In this document: positions 1 through 15,879 of the stretch, piece after piece
Layout: each line of letters begins with the position of its first letter
How positions within the stretch are numbered: position 1 is the first letter of the stretch
From: Brienomyrus brachyistius
Taxonomy: Eukaryota > Chordata > Actinopteri > Osteoglossiformes > Mormyridae
Assembly: GCF_023856365.1 (NCBI RefSeq)
Contig: NC_064538.1
Span: forward strand, 9,225,435-9,289,434
DNA: 64,000 bases
Direction of reading: 5' to 3'
The notes under the pieces: model-generated
Told to the model about the DNA's origin: nothing
Database searches by the model: none
Seen by the model: only the letters and a program-made list of their open reading frames with translations
Position numbers and translations under genes: made by a program

Positions 1-3696
<3,696 letters not shown>

Positions 3697-4450
3697 ACAA
3701 GCGGCATCTTAGCAAACACTTCTTGAGCTGCAGCTGAAAACAAGATTTCTGGGGAGCCTTTAACCTGGTTAAATAAAGACTCACTTTCTCCTTTCTTGTA
3801 TTAAAATACCAGAAATATTTCTAGGATGGAGTAATGGTGCTCAGTATACTACTTTGGTTAAATTTTTGGACTCTGAGAAGCAAAACCTGACTCGTGGTGC
3901 AGAAGCATTGACCTTTAGGAGAAAAGCTGAGGTAGTCTTTAGTGGATTTAATGTTTCTGGAAGATAAATGTTCTTTCTAAGATTCATTAGCAGTGTGGGG
4001 TCTCCACACCTATAAATGACACTTCGGAACCATTGAGAAGAAATTGTAAATAAAAATAAATTTGTAGCAGACGGGTCCTGTTCTCCATATATCCTGTCAT
4101 CTGTTGATGCGACACTGGTACTTGGAATAATGGTTCTAACAGTTTTGGATTACTATACATTCCTCCAGAGTTTGCATCAGTGTCCAGTGTGAGGTGGGTG
4201 CAGTAGTTTGATTATGACCACGCAGCTTAAATACCAGATAGACACGTGATAGCTTGTACTTTGCTTTCTTCTGTTGACGTCCTGAGCTCTTGTGCAAGTG
4301 CAGCACTTCAGCTGCAATGTGTTTGTTTGTAAAACAGGAACGATTTTCCCACACTTTTGTCCATGTCATTTTTCTATTTTTATGCAACTTAAAATGAGCT
4401 TGCTAATAAAATATTGTTTGAGATGTTTCAATAAACATGTTTTGTACCTC
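3697..4450 (+). terminator. pcmtd2: pcmtd2 3'UTR with polyadenylation signals
   Basis: AT-rich sequence after the stop codon has canonical AATAAA hexamers at 3772-3777 and 4405-4410, with further AATAAA-type motifs near 4048 and 4430. The first would give a very short 3'UTR. The 4405-4440 cluster would give about 0.75 kb. Which is used cannot be told from sequence. Confidence 0.55.
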
Positions 4451-5088
4451 TTCAGTTTCATTTGATCATCATTATTTTTGATATTCACAATTAGAGGATA
4501 TATTCTAGGCCAAGAGTTTAACTTAAAAACAAAATTTCTACATTAGCATTTTTCCTCTAACAAACTGATGTTTGTTTGCTTTGGTCATAATCAGTAGCAT
4601 TTAAAGTGGAGTCGAGTATGTGCATGATATTAATATTCATAGCTTTAAAATAGGTGTTAGCCACATAAATCTCTTGCAACCACTTATCCTGCTCAAAAAC
4701 TCCACACGTGCAAAGTGGTGATATGCAACAGTGTTAACAGTGTTTAATGTGCTACAACGTAGCCTGAAGTCTATTCCATCCTGGAGTTGTCTTCGGTAAG
4801 AGGCACCAGGCACGGCCAGGTCTATTCATAGCCCCCCAGATTTGGTACCAGGACGTTGGAGTTTACCCCACTAAATGAGGGGCGTCTCACTATGACTTTG
4901 TTGAGGGATGGGCTCTAACTCTTGCCTTTGCCAATGCTCTGAACATCAGTTCAGTGTATCTAGGCCTCTTGGAGACCTTAGGTGGGGAGCTGTGGGTGCC
5001 CCCTCTGGGGACCCCTTGTTCTACTGTAAGCCTCCCAGAACTTGATGGTGGACACCTGTGATAAAGGGGATGTCAGGCTAAAGAAAAA
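4451..5088. other. Intergenic, unrecognised, possibly old repeat
   Basis: No gene is visible. From about 4780 to 5060 the composition becomes more GC-balanced, and a broken open frame can be followed on the + strand. It looks like an old repeat fragment, but I cannot assign a family. Confidence 0.4.
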
Positions 5089-5891
5089 TTAACAATAGAA
5101 GAGAGACAAACCATCATAACACTCAAAAGTGTAGGTCTGTCCTACAGAGAAATTGCAGAGAAAGTCATGGTGTCAATGAGTATAGTCTCCTTCACCATCA
5201 AAAGCCACTCAGAAACTGGGGGAAACTCTGACAGGAAGAGGTCTGGCAGACCCAAAGTCACAACGGCAGCAGAAGACAAGTTTCTGAGAGTCAACAGCTT
5301 GCGTGATAGGTGGCTCACAGGACCACAGCTTCAAGCACAGCTTAATAGTGGTGGTTACAGCTCAGTGTGTTACATCAACTGTCAAACATGGAGGAGAAAG
5401 TGTGATGGTCTGGGGCTGTTTTGCTGGATCCAGGCTCAGTGACTTGTACAGAGTGAGAGGCACCCTGAACCAAAATGGCTACCACAGCATTCTGCAGCGC
5501 CATGCAGTGCCCTCTGGTTTGCGCCTAGTGGGTTAGGGCTCATCCTACAGCAAGATAATGACAAGAAATATAAGTCCAAGCTATGCCAAAAATACCTTAA
5601 AGAAAAAGAACAAGATGGTAAGCTTGAAAACATGGAGCGGCCAGCGCAGTCTCCAGACTTAAACCCCATCAAGCTGGTTTCGGATGAACTGGACAGTGGG
5701 GTAAAAACAAAGCAACCCATAAGTGCCACACATTTGTGGGAACTTCTGCAACACAGTTGGGAAGAACTTTTTTAACTTTAGGTATTTGTTCTATGCTTTC
5801 ATTTCAGAGTGCAATAAGACATTGAACTGCTTGCATTTCAATAAAAAACTGGAAAAATGTGGGTGTTCTAAAACCTTCGACCAGTAGTGTA
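5089..5891 (+). mobile_element. Dead, internally deleted Tc1/mariner transposon
   Basis: The + strand encodes pieces of a fish Tc1 transposase. The N-terminal helix-turn-helix part has REIAEK followed by RKRSGRPKVTTAAEDKFLR and LTGPQLQAQLNSGG (5091-5360). The C-terminal DDE part has GGESVMVWGCFAGSR and LYRVRGTLNQNGYHSILQRH (5390-5500), then in another frame PAQSPDLNPIKLVSDELD (5640-5700). The middle of the protein, including the first catalytic Asp region, is missing. Frame changes and stops break the rest. The position normally holding the catalytic Glu (NPIELVWDEL in active Tc1 elements) reads Lys. The right end 'accagtagtgta' at 5880-5891 matches the usual Tc1 terminal repeat; no matching left terminal repeat was found, so the left end is lost. 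This copy cannot be autonomous. Confidence 0.9.
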
Positions 5892-6284
5892 GACTAAGAG
5901 CAATATTCTTTTATGACTTGATTTTTCATGGAATGTTGATCTTAACAGTGAATTCAGCACAGCGCATGGAATGCAGTTTGAAAAATTAACACACCAAAGT
6001 ATTATTTTTTAATGATAATGCAGATACCCTACTCATGTTTGTATACTGGACATTTCCTACAAAATCTACAAAATTTTTCAAAGCTCATTCATTTATTGCA
6101 AGATCCTTATATGCAAGGTCGCAGATATCTGGAAACAGCTTTTGAAAATAATTTAGTTTCCTTGTCTCAACATTTTACCGTAATAGATCAAAGATGGTCA
6201 TGTAAACCATAACAAAAGTATAATTCTGTACTTAATTTTTTCTGTTCTAAATTCAAAACAGGAAAAATAGCAGTGTCATCATCC
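5892..6284. other. Intergenic AT-rich spacer
   Basis: No gene or recognisable element is visible. It is AT-rich DNA between the dead Tc1 copy and an old SINE, and includes only short chance open frames. Confidence 0.5.
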
Positions 6285-6548
6285 ATGCATCCATCTTCTA
6301 ACAGCTTACCTGGCCACGGTCACCAGGAACGTATCCCAGGCAGAAATGGGTATAATGCAGAAGTACACACCTTGGACAGTATTCCAGCTCACTGCCAGGC
6401 ACCTACACACGATGATACTCGATGGACAGTTCAGAGACGAGTTATCTTTAGTGCGTGTTTTTTCACCACAGGAGGAAACGCACACAACACAGGGAGAACA
6501 TGCCAACCACACACAAACTGATGGTGAAATTCGAACCCATAACCCAGG
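6285..6548 (-). repeat. Decayed tRNA-derived SINE, reverse orientation
   Basis: The stretch begins with 'ccatgcatccatcttctaac' and 'tatcccaggcag', includes 'aggaggaaac' and 'gggagaacatgcc', and ends with 'aaattcgaacccataaccc'. These match, in order, the reverse complement of the intact SINE at 27115-27470. The last motif is the complement of the RNA polymerase III B box. No target duplication is visible, so this is an old copy. Confidence 0.65.
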
Positions 6549-6664
6549 AAGAATAAAACACCCAGATCCATTTTAGCTAAAAATGCTGAGAAAAAAATAA
6601 AATTAAGCTAAATTATAACAGCCAGCATCTTCTCTTGCATGGCCTTCATTCTCAAATTCCCAAA

Positions 6665-8996
6665 TGTTATTTTAAATTAATGACATTTATTTTCACCCTC
6701 CCAAAATAATTATAAATGACACCAATAAAAAAAAAATTATAAAAGTGATCATTGGACTTTTTTGTTTTATATCTTTAATTCAAAAAGCGCTGAAGGGTAA
6801 AAAGATGAGTCTAACATTCCCAGTCAGCCACACAAATGAAAATACATGGACATTTGTCCTATTCATCACAGTATAAATTAGAAAGGACATTTAGGAAATG
6901 CATTTCATAATCCAGGGAATATGTATTCAGTGAATATGACTATATGGTTGACTGTTACAGTAGCATTTGAAAATTAAAACTCACATTTCAGTCATATTCA
7001 TTCACGTTATAATATGTATGAATGTATGAAATCATGCTGTACATAATTACTTTCCGCACAATTTAGAAAAAAAGGTGTGATTTCCGGCTCGTTGTTGACG
7101 CAATTTCTCTAATTATGGGTATTTGTTCTCAAATCAGGTATGCAAGAAGCCAAGCATGCGTACTTGTTAAAGTCAATAAAACTAAATTATTACGCAAGAT
7201 TGCGAATGAAAACTGTGGACCACCTTCCTGGAAAAGGTTTTGTGCACTTTATACAAAGTAAAGCTAAAAACATTTTACCAATCTGAAAATATTCTTTTAT
7301 CTGCATTTCAAAAATGCAAAATATACAAGTATTGCATAACTTAAATCTTACATTAAAAAGTCTACTCCAAGAAAAATAACCTACAACAAAATGAGCTTCA
7401 ATGTTATAAAATAAACAGGTAATACCAAAATAAGAGCTAGATCTGCAAACTTGGTACTTTGTATCAAATGTTTGAAAAGGTTTTACATATACTGAAAAAC
7501 TTAAGGATAATCTATCAATGCATTCTTACAGACTATATACATTGTAAATGTTAGAGTTATTACAGTATAATAGCAGCAAGCAGTGGCACTAAATGGAAAT
7601 AAGTGGAGGTAAGGGTGCAGGACAAAAATTCTGAATTGTGTCTCAGTATTCGCCACGTGAAAGGCAAAGCGAACAACAATTCAAGAACTCATTCTGGAAC
7701 TGCAGTGAATCACAACACATAAAACACATTACCAACAAATGCATGGCAGTGAGGTGTTTACTGGTAGACAGTAGACAGTACCACAGATGTTCAGCTGGAA
7801 AGGGAATGAAAATTCTTCGTGATATGGAGATTGGATAACTAGTCTTCTAAACATTGTGCTGCTTGGATACCGGTCACAAAATTGTTTAAAGCTAGTATGA
7901 GTCGAATTGGCTAGTTTTGCAAACTGACACAGAGGAAGAAATGCCATTACATATTAAAAGGACGGTGCCAGTCATTCCTTTTTTCCAGAATGCGCTTTTG
8001 AAATATATTTGCTTCTTACATGATGGAGTGAAGTTAAAGGCACCTTGAAACGTTCATGTATATTTCCCCTCATATTATCCTATTCCAGATGTTCTGGAAG
8101 CAACAGCTTAAAAACAGAAATGGCGCTCTGCATGTCATCAAGCAAAAAACTTAACTGAGCCTAAAAGTCACCTGCCAAACAGTCGGCATTTGCAGTTTAT
8201 ATTCTGAGAAACTCCTTTCACCTGATCTTCAATGAAAAATTCAAGCAAAGATATCATTTGCTCAAGTGTTTAAAGTGTATAAATAAATGTCTGAAAACCA
8301 ACCCTAATTCTGGACTGATGAATTTGCTTTTAGCCCCACTAAATTATTGTTATAGCAGAAATGTCCTAGCAAGTTCTCATCAACTTTTGGAGTAGCATTA
8401 GAATCAGCCTGGAATTGTGCACGCAAGCTATATTACATATTACACAAAATACACCAACATTTTAACTTCAAACACCTATGCAATGTGTGCACTTGACATA
8501 TTTTAAAGTGCCTCTTTAATGTGTCAATCTGTAAAGTGCCCAGGAACAAGCAGTTTGACCCAGCCAGCAGCTGGTAAGAGTGCTGCCATTTTATAACATC
8601 AGAATGTATGCAAACCTTGTCAAGGAAATGCAGTCCTTTTAAGCAAGAAAACACTATGTGCACCGTGGCACTGATTCAAGTAACGGGGAAAGCGTGTATC
8701 CTGACACACTCTACTGTAGTTATTTTTAAGGACAATTTAAGGTCATAACTTTAAACATGAGACATAAGACTCCTTCTATTCACAGTAGACACACTTGAGA
8801 GGTTACAATTCAGACTGACAGTCCTGTACAGTTTGCCTCCCTTGTGGTCCTTGAAATCTAATGTACCAAAGGAAAAAAGCAGAACTTGAATATCCTGTAT
8901 TGGGAGATTTCTGCCCTGTGTTTTAGTCAGGTTGTACCAGTCCTTTCATTTCTTTCTGTACAGCAGAGGGCCCCCAGAATAGAGAAACTCAAGTAA
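6665..8996 (-). other. kif3b: Likely kif3b 3'UTR
   Basis: Unbroken AT-rich noncoding DNA follows the kif3b stop codon (8999-8997, minus strand). A minus-strand AATAAA at 6691-6686 and an ATTAAA at 6779-6774 are the best poly(A) signals I see, implying a 3'UTR of about 2.2-2.3 kb. Family knowledge: the mammalian KIF3B 3'UTR is also several kb. A perfect Pumilio site, UGUAUAUA, is at 7541-7534 on the minus strand. The extent is inferred. Confidence 0.5.
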
Positions 8997-11900
8997 TCAT
9001 TTGGGTACAAGTCCACGAGATTGTGGGTAGAGGGGATGTCCTGAGCTGGAGGGAATCTGTGAGGAACTGGGAGTGCTCGCCTTTTTTCCAGTCTTGGGAA
9101 GGCTGCTGAATGGGAGAGGGAGAAAAGGGTTTTATTCTGATTGATCCTTAGCTTGCCTCCCTACCAATTCAAAAGAAAAACAGACTCGACTCACTGACAT
9201 GTTTAAAGTACAGGTAGAGGAATACCTCATCATATTATCAGGACATGATATTTTGCGATATCGATAATATTCTCCATTGCAAACAGAATTACTTTTACTT
9301 ACAGACACTAATTTACATAAACAAATACTTTGGAGACCAACCACTGTCATCTGCATAGGATTATTTGAACACAGGCAGTAATATTTACTCCTCCAATCAA
9401 CACACTACATTGCTACTTCAACCATATGTACTTTTAAATTAGGAAATGGAAAACAAAGCAGTATTCCAGCAAACAGCTCACCTAGACTTTGGCTTCCTCA
9501 TGCTGCTAGCACTGCTGCACAGCAGGTCGGTGCTGTGGAACGTGGAGGCGTCAACCTGGATCTCGTCCTCATCCCGCAGGGCATCCTCCAGAGCTGCTGC
9601 CACCTTGGGCGCAATGACTGGCTCCTCGTATACCTTAGTGGTCCGTGTGGGCAGGTCCAGTTCCAACAGTAGTATGTTCTCAGCCTGCGGCACAGGAAAA
9701 GTCTTAAGTGATCACTCATATAATACAGTGATAATACTACCGTGCATGCAAAAGACTTTTTTGGCAGACAGTTTTTTATTGTCTGATATGCATTGTCAGT
9801 TGTGGGACCTTACATTGACATGTGTGTGTCTTTCCAAATCATGTCCATTCAACTGAATTAGCCTTGGATGACTCCAAAGCATTTCACTACATCAGTGCTT
9901 CCCAATCAAGTCCTTGGTGACCCCCAGACAGTCCATGTTTTTGCTCCCCACCTGGAGCTGGGATGGAGCAAAAATGTGGACTGACTGAGGACCAGATTTG
10001 GAAACACTGCACTAGACTGTTGTAGTGTATGATTAAGTTCTGATTCTCACATGCACAAGGAGATTGCCACCCTGGACAACTGGCCATCTTTTCCATGCCA
10101 GGGTCCACCACTGGCTGCGACTAGATGGCAATGCTTCTGCCCATCATGTGGCTCACAACAAGCCCATGTTTGAAATGTCAAACATCTTCACACGTGTTTT
10201 GTATCTTGCTTTCTGTTCACACTTGGGATCCTTAACCAACCAGTAATAATATCTGCCATTGCCAGAACAAGCAGGTAAAAACTCGCATTTGCCCACTGTG
10301 AGCATTTTAAACTGCAAGGTAGCATACATCAATGTTTCCTGATGGAGATTAATCAAGCGCACACATGTACACCCCTACTCCATGGCTCTTCAAAGTGCTA
10401 TCTGTGCACTTTGGCACTGACAACCAGCTCACATCAGTGATTGAAACATTAAACATTAAAAAGTTCAGATTTACTAGAACACATAAATTAGAACATACAG
10501 TAGGCCAAATGTTTGCATTAGTCTTGGTATACTTTCCTTCCTTTTTCCATACTTACCCAAACTTGGAAAACAATATCAAAATCAAACTAAATCAAATTCC
10601 AGAGTTTTCCATAATACAAAGGAACCGTCATTTAACAGATTTGCCAAAATAAAAAGCTGGTATTGAAAAGCATAATGGATAAAACAAGCAGCAGTTGGAG
10701 ACACAGCGAAAGAGAACCACACTACAGTCAGTCATGAGGCTTCCTCTGTGACCATTAGCTTATATGCATTACACTTACAATGTCTAAAGCAAACAGTATT
10801 GATCCACAAGGCATACACAGGAAAAATGATACAACTTTACTCTGCAGTCTGCCAAGTTACCCTCTCCTGTAAGAACCACTGCAAGATTAAATTGCTGAAA
10901 CCGTTTTTCAAACAGGGGCCACAAACGTGAAAAATAACCAGATGCAAGGGGTCATTAAAGTTCTGTAAGGTACATTATATAAAATACAAGAACTGCTGTT
11001 TCCCTTTAATGCAAAATCCCCTTTAAATCAATAATCAGCCCTGAGAAACATGGTCATTAAAATGCATTAGAGAAAAGCGGCTGACAGATGAGCCATCCAG
11101 GGATTTATTAACATAGTGCCATCGCTCTGGTTTCTCACGTGGCTTTTACAAATCAATGTTCAGTGCACAAGCTAGTCTGGTGGAAGGCAGTTAAAGCAAA
11201 ACGAAAAAGCAGGCATACCCTGTATCTCACGTCTGGTCGCATCATCATAGCACTGCGTGCATGCTGGCTGAGTGGTCGCCTATAGCCCACTGCTGACACA
11301 GGCCGAGTCATCATCTGCTGGTTACTGGGAAAGGGGGCAACAGGACAGATGGAAGCAGATGAAGAAATGATTTTAAAAAAACTTGCAGATGACGAACGAC
11401 ATATGTTTCTGTGACCTCCCCCCTACTAATTCAGACGAGCGGAGTGCACAGAAAAGCCAAGCCCATTCTAGAAAATTATTCCTTTCTGACTCGTGCACTG
11501 GTTTTATTCCAGGAGTGAATCATACTCTTGGCATGTTAAGTTTGTCTTTGAAGACTTAATCCATTTAATCTGAGCTCTCCTGTGCCTCCACTGAAGGTGA
11601 CTCACGCAAGCTCATATCCTCACCTCTTTCACATTAAGATAGACATTTTGACAAGAGCAAAACACAAACTTTCCAAGTGACCGGCAGTACACACAGAGCA
11701 GCACACGACGCTTACTCCTGAATACGGGTGATGGGCCGCAGTTTCCACTGGTCTTCCTCATCATCCAAGAATGCTCGGTTCACTATTTTGTTCTTCTCCT
11801 CCATGGGGATAAAGTTCTCAATAATCAAGTGCCTGTGAAGCACACAAAATAAGAAAAGATGCGTGGAAAGTAGAGACTACGTAGAGAGGAAAAGAGCTAG

Positions 11901-14377
11901 TTTCAAAATTGTGTCACTTTCATAGGGGTTATGTTGAAATTTTGTCATGGTACAAAAGGCGATGAAATGAAAGGAGTTACAGTTCCCTACTTGAGCTTTA
12001 GTTCCCGGGTGAGCTCATTCTGTGTCTGTTCCAGTTCCTGTCGCTCCTTGATGTGTACTTCCTGAGCATCCTGGATCTCTGACTTTACGGCCTGCAGCTT
12101 TGCAAACAGCTGATAAAAGACAATTATGCCAATGACTTAATAATCATGACGACCACAGAAACATAATTCCTAAAAAGGTTTGTAATACTGACTGCAATGC
12201 TACAACTCAAATGAAAGGAGGTAGGAACATGACCTGCTGTGCACTCATACTGACCTTTTTTAGCTTTTTGGTTTTGATGTCCACTTCTTGCTGGAGGGAG
12301 CTGTACGTCTCTTTGAGCTCCAGCGTTTCCTCATCCCGACATTCCACCTGCTGCTGTATCTCTCGCTCCTTGCGTTTCTGTAAACACACCACGGGTGTAA
12401 CAAAGACCCACACTGACAAGTAGGCATTGGCAGCAGAAGCATGACAGCAATGGGGTGAAGGCAGATGGGGAAAAAAAGTTTTATTTGTCTCACACACATG
12501 CATACACTATACATCTGTGTAGTGAAAATACTGTCAAGTGACAAACGTGATAGATCATTAACATTAACAATGACGTCCTTCCTAATGGAAGTGAATCGTA
12601 ATTCATATTACAACAGTCCACACAAAAGACTGGTAAACATAATTTTAAAGAACCCATCAAACTGTAAAGTGTTTCATTTGGACCTTGCACTTAAGACAAG
12701 TAAGGATACAAACAGCCACCCAACAGCAAAAAATTCAAGCTTAAACATTTTGCCTGTTCAGCAATTTCCTGTCGCTTTTGCTCCAGTATTTTCTGCTGCT
12801 CATTGGTGTGGTCTACGATATTTTTCCCTCCAACCAGAAGCTTGCTCTCCATAGCCTTATAAAAGAACAAATGGGGCAAAAACAACATTAAATGATGTCA
12901 TAGACACATTAAAAACATGCTCAGAATATGTGCGCCACTGAAAGAAATTATTTACCTTCACTTTAGCTGCCAGCAGTTCTGCAGCTTCTTGCTCCCTCCT
13001 GAGGTCCTCCATCTTCTTCTCTTTTTCCCGGAGCAACTTCAGCTTCTCTTCTGCCACCAGACTATGGTCCTCCATGATGGCTTTCTGCTCCTTCTCAAGC
13101 TTCTCTTGCTGTTCCAGCCAGTAGTCAGCATCCTCCTTCTCTTCTCCATCTGCCCCATCAGCTCCGTCATCATCCTCATCATCATATTCCTCCTCTTCAT
13201 CCAGTTCCTCCCCACCTTCCCCGAACCTCTTCCTCCTCCTCCTCTTCTTCCTCTTGCCAGAACGCTTCTGCAACTGCTCTTTGAGACGGGCAATCTCCTC
13301 CTGGAACTCCCGCAAAAGTGCATCCTTCGGGTCCTCGTTCACACGGGGCTTGTTCTTTATGTTCTTCGCACGGTTAGAGTACCGCAGGGTAGTCAGGGTC
13401 TCCTCCACATTATAAGAGGCCGGACCAATATTGGCCACCATCACAGTCTTGGCATTCCCCCCCAGTGAATCCTGCAGAAGTCGCGTCAGCTTCGAATCAC
13501 GGTATGGAATGTGGGTGCTCTTGCCATCCACCAGTGCAGATATAACATTTCCCAGTGCAGACAGAGAAAGATTTATCTTGGTCGCTTCCTTCAGCCGCTC
13601 CCCCTGAGCCCCTGTCTTAGTCTGCCTTTCGCTGCCTGCCAGGTCCACGAGGTTTAACTTGCCAACACGGATGTGGTTCTCCCCATCTAGGCCGATCTCG
13701 CTGCATTCGATGGTGATGACAAAAATGGCGTGAGAACGGGAGCTATGCTCATTCATGTTTGTGGCACCAACTGAACGGTTTTGGTTTCCCACATTCATTA
13801 CATGCTCTATCTCTTTGACACTCTTTGTAACAAAGGAAGACAGATCTTTGACATAAACTCCTGTGTCTGGACGTTCCTTTAATTCTAGACGCCTAGTCTG
13901 GTCTTTCGACAGAAGGTCTCTGATCTCCTCTTGGTAGATTTCCAGGTAAGAAGCCCGTACTAAATATTGCTGGTTTTGTGACCGTGATATATGTGTGAAA
14001 ATATGCTCAAAAGAGTTTGGAATAACACCTCTGCGCTCTGGATCATTACGCACCCCTTCCATTGTGTAGGTTTTCCCTGTGCCTGTTTGGCCATAGGCAA
14101 AAATTGTGCCATTAAATCCCAGCAAGACAGATTCTACAAGCGACCTGAACGTCTCATCATACAGCTCCACTTGCTTAGAGTTCCAGTCATAGACAGAATC
14201 AAAGGTGAATACCTTCGGGTGTTCTTGGGCAGTGCCCCTGGGGTTCTTCACGGACACCTGCCCGAATTTCACATCAATTGAGACAACCCTCTCAAAGTTG
14301 GCTGCCTTCTCCTTTTCGTTCATTGGTCGGCATCGCACCACCACCTTCACAGACTCTGAGTTCTTACTCTTGGACAT
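8997..14377 (-). CDS. kif3b: Kinesin-like protein KIF3B (kinesin-2 motor, eight coding exons)
   Basis: Minus-strand coding exons are 14377-12956, 12855-12754, 12377-12255, 12109-11991, 11832-11716, 11324-11219, 9684-9482 and 9105-8997. They total 2301 nt (766 residues; human about 747). The motor domain lies in exon 1: P-loop GQTGTGKT (residues 96-103), switch I NEHSSRSH (209-216), switch II DLAGSE (245-250), then the neck [22 protein letters not shown] basic run and an acidic Glu/Asp-rich segment follow, then the coiled coil ([20 protein letters not shown] to ELKLK). The tail contains [20 protein letters not shown] and ends [11 protein letters not shown], identical to the mammalian terminus. 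Family knowledge: KIF3B pairs with KIF3A and KAP3 to form the plus-end microtubule motor that drives anterograde intraflagellar transport and vesicle traffic. Oddities: the intron between exons 2 and 3 has a GC donor, and exon 8 has a tandem CAGCAG acceptor. Exon 1 carries the whole motor without an intron. Confidence 0.97.
9893..10009. mobile_element. Palindromic MITE-like element in kif3b intron 6
   Basis: It begins 'cagtgcttcccaatcaag' and ends with the near-complement 'ccagatttggaaacactg'. The inner parts also mirror each other ('cagtccatgtttttgctcc' against 'ggagcaaaaatgtggactg'), so the whole 117 bp can fold back. Flanks 'cactacat' and 'cactagac' agree at 6 of 8 positions, compatible with an eroded 8-bp target duplication. 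The CAGTG ends and 8-bp duplication suggest a hAT-type non-autonomous element; this is inference. Related copies are at 42917-43041 and 44777-44844. Confidence 0.7.
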
Positions 14378-15830
14378 TTTGTTAGTTTCTTAACTCCTTA
14401 ATTCATTTGTTGCTTACAACGTTCTTTCACAGCACTGACTGCAGGAGCATCAACACCTGCAGGAAGAGGATCACTCAATTAAAAAAAACATCTGGCGTTT
14501 TTGATGGCATTTACAGAATAATTTACTTTAATAACATTTCATGTGTATTTCTGCAAAAAACAATCCTGTTTACCCAAGCGAAACTTAGATATTTCGTACG
14601 AAAGAACGAAATTACTCTAACATCAATAACGTAAAATATTCTGTAACCTTTCACAAAGAAAACGTTTAATCACTATTTATTTACACGTAAAGCAGGGATT
14701 CTCAATTTTGACATTAGATTCAGGGGGGGGGGAAATGTCACAGCCAAATTAATAAAATTAAATGAATTGTCAGGCCGAAATCACTGCATACGTATAAAAC
14801 TGACCGGTGGCTGTTAGTCGCCGCAGCCAGCTTGATCCTCCAGTCTTAAACCATTTCGCCCTATAGACCCGACAGCGTCAAAATACTAATTTCCAGGGGT
14901 TTTCCTCTGCTTTATTAAATATCTTGGGAATCCCAGTCATAAAACAGACGAATGTTTCACAGGAAATCGCCGCTTCCTTCAGAAAGCATTTTATAAATCA
15001 CGAAGACCTGGTTTTGACGGTCCTCAAGTTGAATTAATCGATTTCACTATTAATATTATAAACATTCATAGACAATGACGTCTATGACCGCCACTAGCGA
15101 GCCAGGCAAAATTAATTCGTTTTCATTAGCTAATGCTAATTAGCCAGCTTACCCTTCCATTCTAACAATCGGTACCTGTATTAACTTATGCAAACGCTAC
15201 TTCAGATTGTCAGCGGTCAGGAAATAGCTGACAGAATTAATTTATTCAACCTAATCAACGCATAAATACGTTTTGCTGATAGTAACCTGTACAAAATCTA
15301 CCAGTCTCAAACTGCTTACTGCCGGGCGTTTTTTTCAAGGGCTAAATAGTATCGTAAACCATCCTACTAAACAAGCAGTACTTTTTATTGTCTAAAACAC
15401 ATCGAATTATATTATACATAAATACACATAAAAATAACGCCGACAAGAGCGCCAGCCACCACGCCAGCTTCGTGCTGAAGGTTTCGCTGAATGAAACTAA
15501 AGGGTCGCCTCCACGGCAACCGAGCACGAGCGGCCTAGCAACGGCAAAACAGTCTCGTGCGAAGGAAGGCGAGCTTCAGCGCGACCCCCCGCGCGCAGAA
15601 AATCAAGGCATCACCCGGTTTTTCCCAAACTAGCAAACCCAGCAAGTTGTGCTTTCCACTTACAGAAAAAGCAAACGTCAGGCCGATGACACAGCTCCTC
15701 GTTTGCCTACTACCTGGAGCTCCGCTCAGCGACGAGATCGGCCATTACTGCAGTCCTGCCTGCATGTCCTGCGTTTTCCCGGAAGGAGCGGGATAGCGCC
15801 TCTGCGCCTCCACCCGGAAAAGCTGGGATG
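14378..15830 (-). promoter_or_regulatory. kif3b: kif3b 5' region: untranslated exons and CpG-rich promoter
   Basis: A good acceptor ('tgatgctcctgcag', AG at 14440-14439 on the minus strand) lies 61 bases before the start codon, so the start-codon exon probably begins at 14438. A matching donor (CAG|GTAGTA, exon end at 15714) lies in a CpG-rich patch at about 15420-15830, where the untranslated first exon and transcription start most likely are. Between these, about 14460-15400 is AT-rich intron with nothing recognisable. Two X-box-like RFX sites lie at 15504-15542. The CpG-rich patch is directly followed by the pofut1 poly(A) signal at 15892-15897, so the two genes are very close. Confidence 0.55.
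15504..15542 (+). promoter_or_regulatory. Pair of X-box (RFX) like sites near the kif3b promoter
   Basis: 'gtcgcctccacggcaac' (15504-15520) holds both half-sites of the RFX consensus GTNRCC-RGYAAC with a 5-base spacer, longer than usual. 'gcggcctagcaac' (15530-15542) matches with a 1-base spacer and one mismatch. RFX factors drive ciliary genes, which fits kif3b. Binding is inferred from sequence only. Confidence 0.45.
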
Positions 15831-15879
15831 AGAGAAAACATCCTCCCACCCTTCCAAGCCTGACGAATTCACTCCATCG

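Noticed and set aside
12917..13468. 183-codon ORF on the + strand, Leu/Phe-rich
   Set aside because: It lies wholly opposite the kif3b motor and coiled-coil exon. Its Leu-rich content is the mirror of Glu/Lys-rich codons.
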